From Heliopora coerulea (taxonomy: Eukaryota > Cnidaria > Anthozoa > Scleralcyonacea > Helioporidae): a DNA stretch of 64,000 nucleotides. Position numbers and translations under genes: made by a program. The DNA is taken from positions 246,001 to 310,000 of the forward strand of contig JASJOG010000186.1 of assembly GCA_030142905.1 (NCBI GenBank), written 5' to 3'. The notes beneath the pieces were generated by a model. That model searched no databases and had not been told where the DNA came from. It worked only from the letters and a program-made list of their open reading frames with translations. How positions within the stretch are numbered: position 1 is the stretch's first letter; every line of letters starts with the position of its first letter. Below, piece by piece: positions 21,132 to 31,439 of this stretch.

Positions 21132-22196
21132 TGACGAATATCAACAGACTTGCATGCTTCCGACGCTGAAATACACTCATCCACTTTACTGACAACGTGT
21201 GTAAACAGGCGTTTATAATACTGGAGCTTAAAAGCTTGAATAATACCGAGATCAAGTGGCTGCAGTCGTGATGTCGTGATTTTTGGGCGAGAAAACAACT
21301 TTAATTTCCTCATACATTTCATCCAGGTTTTCAGGGTGGCAAGGGCCATTGTCCATAAACAAGAGAATTCTTCTGTTTTCTTGTCTCAGTCTCCGATTGA
21401 GTTTTGATAGAATTTTCATCATGATGCTACCTACCTCCAGGCTTTTGGTTGGTTGAAATATTGGCGCGCTAAGTTATCTAAATCTCGGATGCCTTTAAAA
21501 CATCTCGGTCTTGCTGATTTTCCAATTACGATCGGCTTTTCTTTTCCTCCACTAGCGTTGACAAAGAACGCACATGTAATCCTATACTTTGGCTTTTTTC
21601 CGCCGGTGCAATTATGGGAAATTTCGACCAGTGATTTGTTTGGAAGGGCTCTGAAAAACTGACCTGTTTCATCCATATTCCAGATATCGCAAGGTTCTCG
21701 TCCTTCCAAAATTTCCGGGAGTCTTTCCTCCCACGGATCTGCTGTTTCTTCTCTAACATCCCCAACTCTCCTGAAATGACCTTTGCCTTGATGCCACATC
21801 TCTTGTTAAAACGATCCAGCCATCCGTTCAAAGCCTTGAATTTCTCTGGTGAACTTCTAGAACTTCTACTATTTTTGTAGCCTTTTCTTGAAGCATTGGT
21901 CCTATAATCGGAATATTTTTGGATCTTGCTTTTCGAAACCAGTCGAGTAAAGCGTTGTCAATATCTTCATGCTGGGCGCCTCTTGACCGTTTTATAGTGC
22001 CCCTAACATTGGCCTCATAGTCTTTAACAATCTCATCTTTCTTTAATAAGATGCTTTGAATCTGGGTTTTCCCACAATTGAAGTGCTCTGCACTTTCTCT
22101 TGCGCTGGCAATAGGGTTCTTTTGCTTAAATATCACGACTTCGTAACGTTTTTGTAAGTCAAGTTCCTGCCGTTTTTGCTTACAATTTGTAGACAT
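21132..22196 (-). pseudogene. Tigger/pogo transposase, N-terminal and catalytic part
   Basis: Starts MSTNCKQKRQELDLQKRYEV, with a psq/CENP-B-type helix-turn-helix (SARESAEHFNCGKTQIQSIL) and a second DNA-binding helix region (DNALLDWFRKARSKNIPIIG). DDE superfamily motifs follow: IWNMDETGQFFRALP (first D), LLFMDNGPCHPENLDE (second D), TTSRLQPLDLGIIQAF (third D). At least three frameshifts (near 21835, 21430 and 21275) break it, and the hAT insertion removes the link to its C-terminus. The closest human relatives of this family are TIGD proteins. Confidence 0.8.
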
Positions 22197-22403
22197 GATG
22201 ACTGATCAAAGTGCTTATACACAAAGCTGCGAAGCGTGTTCCGACAAAAGGTAATAAATCAGGAAAATCCTCGAGTCATGTGTGAAAACTTTGCACTGAT
22301 TAAATTAGAAAAAGTGTGAAATATGGATCAATGACAGATTCGGCGCTTTTCATAGCCTGCGCGTGCATACACTCGTATTTCCGTCGGTAACGTCGAATGA
22401 GTC
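22197..22403. promoter_or_regulatory. shared divergent promoter region
   Basis: 207 bp separate the transposase start codon (minus) and the HIRAN start codon (plus). The same 207-bp spacing is kept in the second copy (49468-49674). A bidirectional promoter is the simplest reading; I see no certain core elements. Confidence 0.4.
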
Positions 22404-22888
22404 ATGTCGGACCAGATGGAAAATATTTCTAGCACAAAAGTAATCGAAGTTCCTTCTTGGATAAGGGGATATCATGTCTACAAAGAATACTGGAGAATCA
22501 AGATTGATGAAGTTCTTGAACTAAAGCACGAACACGACAATTAACAAGACAAGAACGCTATTGCGGTGATTAAGGAGGGAGATGTAGTTGGTTCTATTCC
22601 AAGGGTACTAGCTTCTACAAATCCTGGAACTGGGATAGTTTGCCATTTTTAGCAAAGAGCGGCAGTAAAGCAGAAGCTAAAGTTATTGGAACAGCTGTCA
22701 ATCGGGCCGGGGGATATGGATTGGAGATTCCATGCATTTACAAATTTATGGGGCAGGAAAAGTACATTGACTTGCTAAGCAAATTGCTGGACATCCCGAA
22801 TAACCTATCCGTTAGAGTCGAAATGGAATGTAGCCGAAAGAGAACGGCAGAGGAAAGTAGCAGAAAAAAGAAGGCAAGAAAACTATAA
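22404..22888 (+). pseudogene. HIRAN-domain protein with basic tail, broken
   Basis: Parallel to the open gene at 49675-50121: MSDQMENISSTKVIEVPSWI, YWRIKIDEVLELKHEHDN, then TAA at 22542-22544 where the other copy has GAA. One T is lost in a T-run near 22646, shifting the frame; the last 82 codons read in another frame (AEAKVIGTAVNRAGGYGLEI). The C-terminus RKRTAEESSRKKKARKL looks like a nuclear localisation signal and is absent from the other copy. Cargo of Tigger element 1. Confidence 0.75.
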
Positions 22889-23831
22889 AACGACCCAAAA
22901 ACATATTTAATCAAGTCTTGTCTGTTTAATAAAAATTAAAATGAATATTGAAAAACGTTTAAGTGTTAATTATTTGCCGTATGTGTAATTGATTAAGATA
23001 ATTATACACCGCATATCAGAATTTCATGTCAAAAAAGGCGTTATTCAACACGTTCAGTGGTCGCATTAAACAGTACTGGACATCAAAATATGGTTGTTGG
23101 TCGTATTCACGAGGTGGTCGTATTAACGAGGTTTTTAGATAAGAAAAAAAATAGCTCTTATTCGGGGGAAAAAAAAGTGGTCGTATTAACGGGGTGGTCG
23201 TCTGGAGGGGTTCCACTGTAGTTTAAAGCATGAAATCATGGTTTTAATTGCCTAACTTCCATAGGAGTAACCATGCACAGTAAAACACATACTTCTTAGG
23301 TTGCGAATTGTTTTATAGATGATTATGTTTAGCCTGTGATTTTTTTTAGACAGATTAGATTTGCAGCGTTACTTCTCTCCACTTCAGTTGCACTTTAATT
23401 GCTTATCTTGAGAGCAATTTTCTAGCTGCTTGAGTCATCCATGAATACAATAAAATGATTGACTGATCAAAATCATTGATTAGGCTAAGAGTCTTAATTT
23501 AGATTAAAATGGGTATTTCCACTACGCTTGATTTTAAGTTCTTACATATAAACTACGTTTTTCGTTCTACTAGTTTCGTTGGCCTACTACAACGTTGCTG
23601 TTCTCACATTCCTAGGATCTATTCTCTTCAGCAGAAATATGGTGTGCATAATGCACACGAAAGATCACACTTCGGATATCTGTGTGTCGAGGAATACCAG
23701 ATCATCAAAGTTAAATGATAAATGTTTTTGAGCAAGTAAGATATGCTGATACTTATTAATTGATTGTTTACGGTTCTATTATTCCAAAGACTTTGTATTT
23801 TACGCACTAGATTCCAGGTTTTCCACTTTAC

Positions 23832-23897
23832 CACGTAATGTCAAAGAAACACTACTGCTCTGGACAGGTGGTAAGGTTTCTAACTCTCCGACTGCAA
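23832..23897 (-). CDS. 66-nt phase 1-1 mini-exon
   Basis: Acceptor TTTGTTTACAG, donor ACGTG|GTAAAG; encodes AVGELETLPPVQSSSVSLTL R. Same symmetric phase as the linker exons. The tandem copy near 27060-27179 has about 39 extra bases in frame and a lost donor, so only this copy looks spliceable. Unrecognised peptide. Confidence 0.4.
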
Positions 23898-24194
23898 CTG
23901 TAAACAAATAACTTTACTCGGACATACACAAAGCGCATTAAAATATACCACCTATGAGAGATAAGTAGACATGCGCAGTGGTAATTTAAAGACTAAATTA
24001 AACTTAAACCGGACGGAGATTAGCATCTCGATAATGTTAAAAACTAGATAAAATTTACGAATATTTTGAAACAGTTCTGTAGTTTATAAGCATCTTGGAA
24101 TAACTTCAAAGCTTTTCCATAAGTTTAGTTCATAACTAATCCCAAACACAATCACATCAAATCGTACCAACATGTTAAAATGTTTTGAGATGTC

Positions 24195-24262
24195 TACGCT
24201 CTCCATCACCGATTCCTTTGGAATAATGATAACTGTGCCCCAATACTTTGGATACAGACTAT
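24195..24262 (-). pseudogene. linker mini-exon relic
   Basis: Reads GHSYHYSKGIGDGERRHL in one frame, alignable to SSSYYSKHLSDEESGEL of the exon at 38984-39064. The donor is changed (CTCAAAAC instead of GTAAGAC). The tandem copy near 27457-27520 is equally broken. Confidence 0.35.
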
Positions 24263-25711
24263 CTGGCTGGAAATACATAAGATACCAAGAGTATTTTGTA
24301 AAACTGAAATTGACATAAACATTCCTTAATATTTAACGAGTCTCTGTACTGTGATACTGACATCAATGATGTCATTGAAAATTGAGAAAATGCCTCGTGC
24401 CAATATGGCAAAAGAATCTAATAAAAAAAGAAATTATTTCTGATGTAGACCTAATGGCAAAAACCATCTATTGCATTTGTCAATGAGTAGCAAATCTTTA
24501 GTTTAATTGAAGATCTCTTGTTTTCCGTTTGTTTATAGTACGACGTTTTGCAAGTTGATGTAGCATAAAATACTAAACCTGTAATATACATAACCTGTAT
24601 AAATAGCAAATTATGTAATGTTTCGAGAATTAAAAGTTTCAAAGATCCAATTTAAAATTTTCACACTCTACCCTCTCGACATGACAAAGCCGTACTTAGT
24701 TTTCCGACTATGGAACGAACAGGTTTCTCGAGGTGAAAAAATGATTCGCGTTTTGTTGCCCGGTTTGCATCGTTTGCTTACTGGGGGTACATATCGAGCG
24801 CCTGATCTGTCTAAAAAGTGGAATAACATTAGCGTAGCAAACTCGTTTCTCGGGTTTCATCAGGGGAAGTCAAACACTCCAAAGCAATCAACCTTTAGTC
24901 TCATGATTGATTTGTTTTCATGATTTTATCCCGAGTTCGAATACCCTGATCAAACACTCAAAGTCGTCGTAATATATCACATAATTTGACATCACAAAGG
25001 CTATTTCTTATCATGTAAACTTATACCTGAAACTAAACTTTAAACAAAGTTAAAAAATATTAACGAATCGAAAGAAATATCAACATAACTATGTTGAGAA
25101 CATATTTTTTGAGTTACATTATTCATAGCGTAAAAATATCCATAGCATTTGCCAACAAGTAGTAAATCTCTAATTTAATTGAATGCCTCTCGTTTTCCTT
25201 TCGTGTATAATATTACGTTTTGCAAGTTGATGTAACAAATATCATAACTATAATTTACGTAATGTTTTGACAATTAAAAGCTTCAAACATTCATTTAAAA
25301 TTTTTCACTCACGTTTGACTGCAGATAGAGAAGCCAAACACTCCAAAGCAATAAAAAATATACTATCAATCTTTGACCTCGTGTTTTGATGATGTTTCCT
25401 CGTGTTCGATTACCCTGATGAAACACTCAAACTCGTTCATATATCAGGTAAGTTGATGCGACAACAATCACTTCTTACTGTTTAATGTTACATAAAGTTA
25501 TACCCAAAACCAAACCCAAATGAACGTTACCATCTTGGGAAAATCACGTTTTTGAGTTAAAATGTATATATCAATAAAATAGTTTTCAGGTGGTTTAGAT
25601 GGGCGCTTACAATGACGAAGAAGGGCTGTGACAGTTTGTCGGCTTCTATTTTTGTTTTTGACTTAATCTGGTTATTGTATCCTACATTTAAAGGTAGGTG
25701 ATGATATCAAG

Positions 25712-26035
25712 TTAGTCAAACAGCATTGTATCAAATCTACAACTGGGTGTTTCTTCAAAGTTATCGACTAAAACGACTTGAAACGTTGCACATACATGGA
25801 TGAGGTCCACTAAACTAATGAACACGGTTCTAGCTACATGGTGATAATGGCGACTGATTGATACCGAGAATGATTGATATATAAAACATAACAGTTTGCT
25901 GTCTCTTATGTACCAAGGATTTTCAGCTAAGCCTGGCGGTGAGTCAGAAACATTTTCAGCAACATTACAACAGCGATAACTAAGTCTGAAGCTCAAAATG
26001 TTACCTGCCTTGACGGAAAACGAAGAATTGTACAT
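25712..26035 (-). CDS. possible 5' exon or small ORF, duplicated
   Basis: A 107-codon frame MYNSSFSVKAGNILSFRLSY… is present at the same length in both tandem units. An early CAG|GTAACA donor-like site follows the tenth codon, so the true coding part could be only MYNSSFSVKA. Upstream (minus strand) at about 26183 lies TGACGTCA, a CRE-type palindrome. About 15 amino-acid differences between the copies suggest weak constraint. Function unknown. Confidence 0.25.
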   Translation of the reverse strand: MYNSSFSVKAGNILSFRLSYRCCNVAENVSDSPPGLAENPWYIRDSKLLCFIYQSFSVSISRHYHHVARTVFISLVDLIHVCATFQVVLVDNFEETPSCRFDTMLFD

Positions 26036-26271
26036 TGGAAACTAATTTGCCAAGAAAACATCGCTTAAGCGCTATTGTTTAGTTTTGTGCTGTCGATCCA
26101 CGTACAACGTTGCAAGTCGTTTCGATACTTAATTTTCAAGAAATATCATGTTTTACATTTTTGACAATTTTGTTTGACTGATCTGACGTCACCATATACC
26201 TTATTTGTATAGTGCAAAAACCTCGTTCTGTCTGTTTAATAAAATCACGTTCTGTCATTAATCACGTTCTG

Positions 26272-29200
26272 TCTGTTTAATAAAAATTAAAATGAATATT
26301 GAAAAACGTTTAAGTGTTAATTATTTGCCGTATGTGTAAATGATTAAGATAATTATACACCGCATATCAGAATTTGATATCAAAAAAGGCATTACACAAC
26401 ATGTTGAATGGTCGTATTAAACAGTAGGGGACATCAAAATGTGGTCGTTGGTCGTATTAGCGAGGTTTTCAGATAAGAAAAAAAATAGCTCTTATTCGGG
26501 GAAAAAAAAAAAAGTGGTCGTATTAACGGGATGGTCGTATTAACGAGGTGGTCGTCCGGCGGGGTTCCACTGTAGTTTAAAACACACAACCATGGTTTTA
26601 AACGCCTAATTTCCATAGGAGTAACCATGCACAGTAAAACACATACTTCTTAGGTTGTGAATTGTTTTGTAGATGATTATATTTAGCCTGTGATTTTATT
26701 TTAGACAGATTGGATTTGCAGCGTTGCTCTTTTCCACTTCATTTGCACTTTAATAGCTTATCTTGCGTACAATTTTTTGCTGCTTGAGTCGTCCATGAAT
26801 ACAATAAAATGATTGACAGATCAAAATCATTGATTAGGCTTAGAGTCTTAATTTAGATTAAGATGGGTATTTCAATTACGTTGGATTTTAAGTTCGTACA
26901 CATAAACTACGTTTTTCGTTCTACTAGTTTCGTTGGCCTACTCCAACGTTGCTGTTCTCACATTCCTAAGATCTAATCTCTTCAGCAGAAATATGGTGTG
27001 CATAATGCACATGGAAGATCACACTTATCACACGTAATCACACGTAATGTCACACGTAATGTCAAATCAACACTACTGCTCTGGACAGGTGTTTTCACTT
27101 GGAACGTTCTTAACAAAGAGATTTTTCCCGGTAAACTTTCTAACTCTCCGACTGCAACTGTAAACAAATAACTGTACTCGGACATACACAAGGCGTATTA
27201 AAATACCCCACCTATGAGAGATAAGTAGACATGCGCAGTGGTAATTTAAAAACTAAATGAAACTTAAACCGGACGGAGATTAGCATCTCGATAATGTTAA
27301 AAACTAGATAAAGTTCACAAATATTTTGAAACAGTTCTCTAGTTTATAAGCAATTTGGAATAACTTCAAAGCTTTTCAATAAGTTTAGTTCATAACTAAT
27401 CCCAAACACAATCACATGAAATCGTACCAACATGTTAAAATGTTGTAAGATGTCTACGCTCTTCATCACCGATTCCTTTGGAATAATGATAAAGGGGCCC
27501 CGATACTTTGGACACAGACTATCCTGCTGGAAATACATAAGATACCAAGAGTATTTTGTAAAACTGAAATTGACATAAACATTCCTTAATATTTAACGAG
27601 TCTCTGTAGAGTGATACTGACATCAATGATGTCATTTAAATTGAGAAAATGCCTCGTGCCAATATGGCAAAAGAATCTAATAAAAAAATCTATTTATTGC
27701 AGGATATCTAATGGTAAAAACCATCTATTGCATTTGTCAATGAGTAGCAAATCTTTAGTTTAATTGAAGATCTCTTGTTTTCCGTTTGTTTATAGTACGA
27801 CGTTTTGCAAGTTGTTGTGGCATAAAATACTAAACCTGTAATATACATAACCTGTATAAATAGCAAATTATGTAATGTTTCGAGAATTAAAAGCTTCAAA
27901 GATGCAATTTAAAATTTTCACTCTCTACCCTCTCGACATGACAAAGCTGTAATTAGTTTTCCGACTGTGGAATGAACAGGTTTCTCGAGGTGAAAAAATG
28001 ATTCGCATTTTGTTGCACAGTTTGCATCGTTTGTTCATCGCGGGTACACATTGAGCGCCTGATTTGTCTAAAAAGTGGAATAACATTAGCGTAACAAACT
28101 CGTTTCTCGGGTGTCATCAGGGGAAGTCAAACACTCCAGAGCAATCAACCTTTAGACTCATGATTGATTTGTTTTCATGATTTTATCTCGAGTTTGAATA
28201 CCCTGATCAAACACTCAAAGTCGTCGTAATATATCACATAAGTTGACATCACAAAGGCTACTTCTTATCATGTAAACTTATACCTGAAACTAAACTTTAA
28301 ACAAAGTTAAAAAATATTAACGAATCGAAAGAAATATCAACATAACTATGTTGAGAACATATTTTTTGAGTAACATTATTCATAGCGTAAAAATATCCAT
28401 AGCATTTGCCAACAAGTAGTAAATCTCTAATTTAATTGAATGCCTCTCGTTTTCCTTTCGTGTATAATATTACGTTTTGCAAGTTGATGTAACAAATATC
28501 ATAACTATAATTTACGTAATGTTTTGACAATTAAAAGCTTCAAACATTCATTTAAAATTTTTCAATCACGTTTGACTGCAGATAGAGAAGCCAAACACTC
28601 CAAAGCAATAAAAAATATATTATCAATCTTTGACCTCGTGTTTTGATGATGTTTCCTCGTGTTCGGTTACCCTGATGAAACACTCAAACTTGTTCATATA
28701 TCAGGTAAGTTGATGCGACACCAACTACTTCTTACTGTTGAATGTTACATAAAGTTATACCCAAAACCAAACCCAAATGAACGTTACCATCTTGGAAAAA
28801 TCAAGTTTTTGAGTTAAAATGTATAAATCAATAAAATAGTTTTCAGCTGGTTTAGATGGGCGCTTACAATAACGAAGAAGTGCTGTGACAGTTTGTCGGC
28901 GTCTATTTCTGTTTTTGACTTAATCTGGTTATTGTATCATACATTTAAAGGTAGGTGATGATATCAAGTTAGTCAAACAGCATTGTATCAAATCTACAAC
29001 TGGGTGTTTCTTCAAAGTTATCGACCAAAACGACTTGAAACGTTGCACATGCATGGATGAGGGTCACAAAACTAAAGAACAAGGTTCTAGCTATATGGTG
29101 ATAATGGCAACTGATTGATACCGAGGATGCTTGATACATAAAACATAACAGTTTGTTGTCTCTTATGTACCAAACATTTTCAGCTAAGCCTGGCGGTAAG

Positions 29201-29478
29201 TCACAAACATTTTCAGCAACATTACAACAGCGATAACTAAGTCTGAAATTCAAAATGTTACCTGCCTTGACGGAAAACGAAGAATTGTACACTGGAAACT
29301 AATTTGCCATGAAAACATCGCTTAAGCGCTATTGTTTAGTTTTGTGCTATCCATCCACGTACAACGTTGCAAGTCGTTTCGATACTTAATTTTCAAGAAA
29401 TATCCGGTTTTACATTTTTCACAAATTTGTTTGACTGATTTGACGTCACCATATACCTTATTTGTATAGTGCAAAAAC
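26272..29478. repeat. tandem duplication, unit 2
   Basis: Second copy of 22921-26221. It starts with a solo right end of the Tigger element (26272-26573, ending GGGGTTCCACTG then TA), showing that duplication happened after the transposon had inserted. Confidence 0.9.
28969..29292 (-). CDS. copy of possible 5' exon or small ORF
   Basis: Tandem-unit counterpart of 25712-26035, 107 codons, same start, same CAG|GTAACA site, same end (CRFDTMLFD). The CRE-type TGACGTCA is kept at about 29441. Weakly supported as coding. Confidence 0.25.
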   Translation of the reverse strand: MYNSSFSVKAGNILNFRLSYRCCNVAENVCDLPPGLAENVWYIRDNKLLCFMYQASSVSISCHYHHIARTLFFSFVTLIHACATFQVVLVDNFEETPSCRFDTMLFD

Positions 29479-30539
29479 TTGAATAACTGAAGAGAGAAAA
29501 CAGATGTTAACGAACTGTCAACTCTACAATTGTATACAAATACATTCTACTGGGGAGACAAGCGCACAATCCTGATGCATTAATTCAACCAGTCATGGTG
29601 TGCTTCGGAGAGTTTGGGAAATAAATTTAGTAACAAGACGTATTGAATTATGCAGTAGTCCTGCTAAATAAATTTCAATATTTGTTGTTTGCTATAGAAA
29701 ATCTCCATGGCTTTCCAAATGACCGGCGAGATGAGCGAGAATGTACACTCACTATCTAAATTATCGCAGGCTAATTGCACTTTTTGAAACGAACTTGTGT
29801 AATGTTACATACAACACAATTTAATCAGAGTCAACAAGCCAATCCACACCAATGGCTTATGGACCACGTCTCTTAGCGTCTATAAGGCATGATCAGAATA
29901 GACATCATCACCCCCAAATAAAACAATTTGCTTATCAACGTCGCTGTCTTTGCTAGATGTGATGGAACCAAATTTAAGAACATCTCTGAGCTGTTTCAGC
30001 TCATCTATTGTGGATAGAAGAACGGATTATTGGATAAAATCTAACATCTAATTCACATCAAATTTAAAGAAAAGTATACGTTTATCAATAAAAAATTTGT
30101 TTATGTTCCACACCAAAACTGAATCTCTGGGTTTGACCACCATATCAAAACATGAGAAAGCAAATGAATCTCGAATGCCACAGTCTCGAAAGATTTTTGG
30201 GTATTTGTATGTTTAGCCACCATGGTAAAAAAGGCAGACCGCGTTTTGACCTGGTTTATCGCATAAAAATGACAATAAACGATTTAGGTCGTTTTGCCAT
30301 ACATACTTGTTAATAATGAATGTTTCTTGTTTCAATAGACTATTTTGAAAATTAAAAATCTACATCAAGATAAATCATTCACTAGTGTTTGATACTTAAT
30401 CAAACATGTTAGTGTTTCACTCAATATACGCAACAGAAAAGCGTTTTACGAATTGAGGAAAATTTAATGAATTATTAATAAATTAGAAAACGGAATATTG
30501 TAAAATGGAGTGCTGCGTAGGCAGTGTGAAAATCGAAGT
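29479..30539. other. no gene supported
   Basis: AT-rich. A minus-strand frame near 29890-30010 (ELKQLRDVLKFGSITSSKDS…) is open and ends in a TAG, but lacks a convincing donor and I cannot name it. Confidence 0.3.
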
Positions 30540-30677
30540 GAAATAATCAGAAAGGTTTGAGTACTGCCGAAATGTGAGAGTAGTTATTTAACGTTTCGAG
30601 CGAAGGCCCTTCGTCAGAGAGAAAAAAACATAACTACTCTCACATTTCGGCAGTACTCAAACCTTTCTGATTATTTC
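30540..30677. repeat. perfect 48-bp inverted repeat with hammerhead-like centre
   Basis: Arms 30540-30587 and 30630-30677 are exact reverse complements. The 42-bp centre, read on the minus strand, has CTGACGA, a GGGC/GCTC stem and CGAAACGTT, the conserved parts of a Penelope-type hammerhead. Helix I pairing is displaced by a T-rich insert, so activity is uncertain. Confidence 0.6.
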
Positions 30678-31169
30678 CCTATTGTAAAATCATCCCCGAT
30701 GATTTTACAAAAAAAGCAACATCACTTATTTACACTTCTGTATATCCAATATGCAAAAACAATTATTAAATTAATAAATAATAACTTGGTTATGTAAAAT
30801 ATCTAAAGCCCTCATCAAACACGCATGAAGGATGGCAGTCAACTCCAACTCTCACATTTGTTTCATTGCTAACCCTCTCATCAACTCTCCTCTTCTTTCA
30901 TCAAATCTCATCAACTTTCAAACTGATTCGAACTTTCATCTGATTCGATGACAGTTTTGACTTGTTTAACTATGTAATAACACAGTCCCATGTCATAATA
31001 ATAGTAAGCTGTGACCTCATTTGACCGGATCAGTTGGTGCTGATAAAAGTTGCAACAATTCTCATATAACTGAAATTTGTATTTTAGAAGTGTGAGAGCT
31101 TGGAGATATCTTGAGATAATAAATGAACGATTGTCAAGCTTTATCCTCATAAAAACGATTTCTGAGCCC

Positions 31170-31233
31170 CAGACGGGTATAAAACCCTCAACCTTCTCAT
31201 GGCCAGTGAGACGCTCTAACCATTGAGCTACCA
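31170..31233 (-). repeat. SINE tRNA-like segment, inverted
   Basis: Reverse complement of the tRNA-like segment at the window start: the A-box complement (GCTCTAACCATTGAGCTA) is at 31213-31230 and a damaged B box lies near 31176-31187. Confidence 0.55.
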
Positions 31234-31416
31234 AGACTCAGATGGTGAGCTAAGGTGCAAGTTCGACATACGTGCGACCTGAGCGGAAGCCACTATATGT
31301 TAATAATGACATTAATAATAAAACATAAATTTCATCCATTACATTATTAACATATAGTAGCTTCCGCTCACTTTGCAGATATGTCAAACTTACACCTTAG
31401 CTCACCATCTGAGTCT
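31234..31416. repeat. 75-bp inverted repeat built from the SINE head
   Basis: 31234-31308 and 31342-31416 are inverted copies that both carry AGACTCAGATGGTGAGCTAA. A 33-bp spacer separates them. Confidence 0.8.
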
Positions 31417-31439
31417 TAACTTAGTTAACTAAACGATCC

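Larger units (their letters stand above)
17513..23218 (-). mobile_element. pogo/Tigger composite element 1 (transposase + HIRAN + nested hAT)
   Basis: Ends CAGTAGAACCCCGTTAATAC and, inverted, CAGTGGAACCCC…; flanked by TA at 17511-17512 and 23219-23220. The phrase GTGGTCGTATTAACG is repeated about five times at the right end and twice at the left, likely transposase binding sites. It contains a Tigger transposase on the minus strand, split by a hAT element, and a HIRAN gene on the plus strand. 5706 bp, of which 2775 bp is the hAT insertion. The left flank is the same as at 45.1 kb, so both copies derive from one insertion later duplicated with its host block. Confidence 0.85.
22921..26221. repeat. 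tandem duplication, unit 1
   Basis: Aligns with 26272-29478 over about 3.2 kb. It begins inside the right end of the Tigger element (TCTGTTTAATAAAAATTAAA) and ends at TTGTATAGTGCAAAAAC. Internal short repeats also occur (24450-24660 versus 25140-25310). Confidence 0.9.

Noticed and set aside
17513..23218. A single novel transposon encoding two cooperating transposases (Tigger and hAT)
   Set aside because: The hAT part has its own terminal repeats and a perfect 8-bp target duplication splitting the Tigger gene, so it is nested, not integral.
30911..31234. Protein starting MVAQWLERLTG
   Set aside because: This is the familiar conceptual translation of a tRNA-like SINE in antisense, not a gene.
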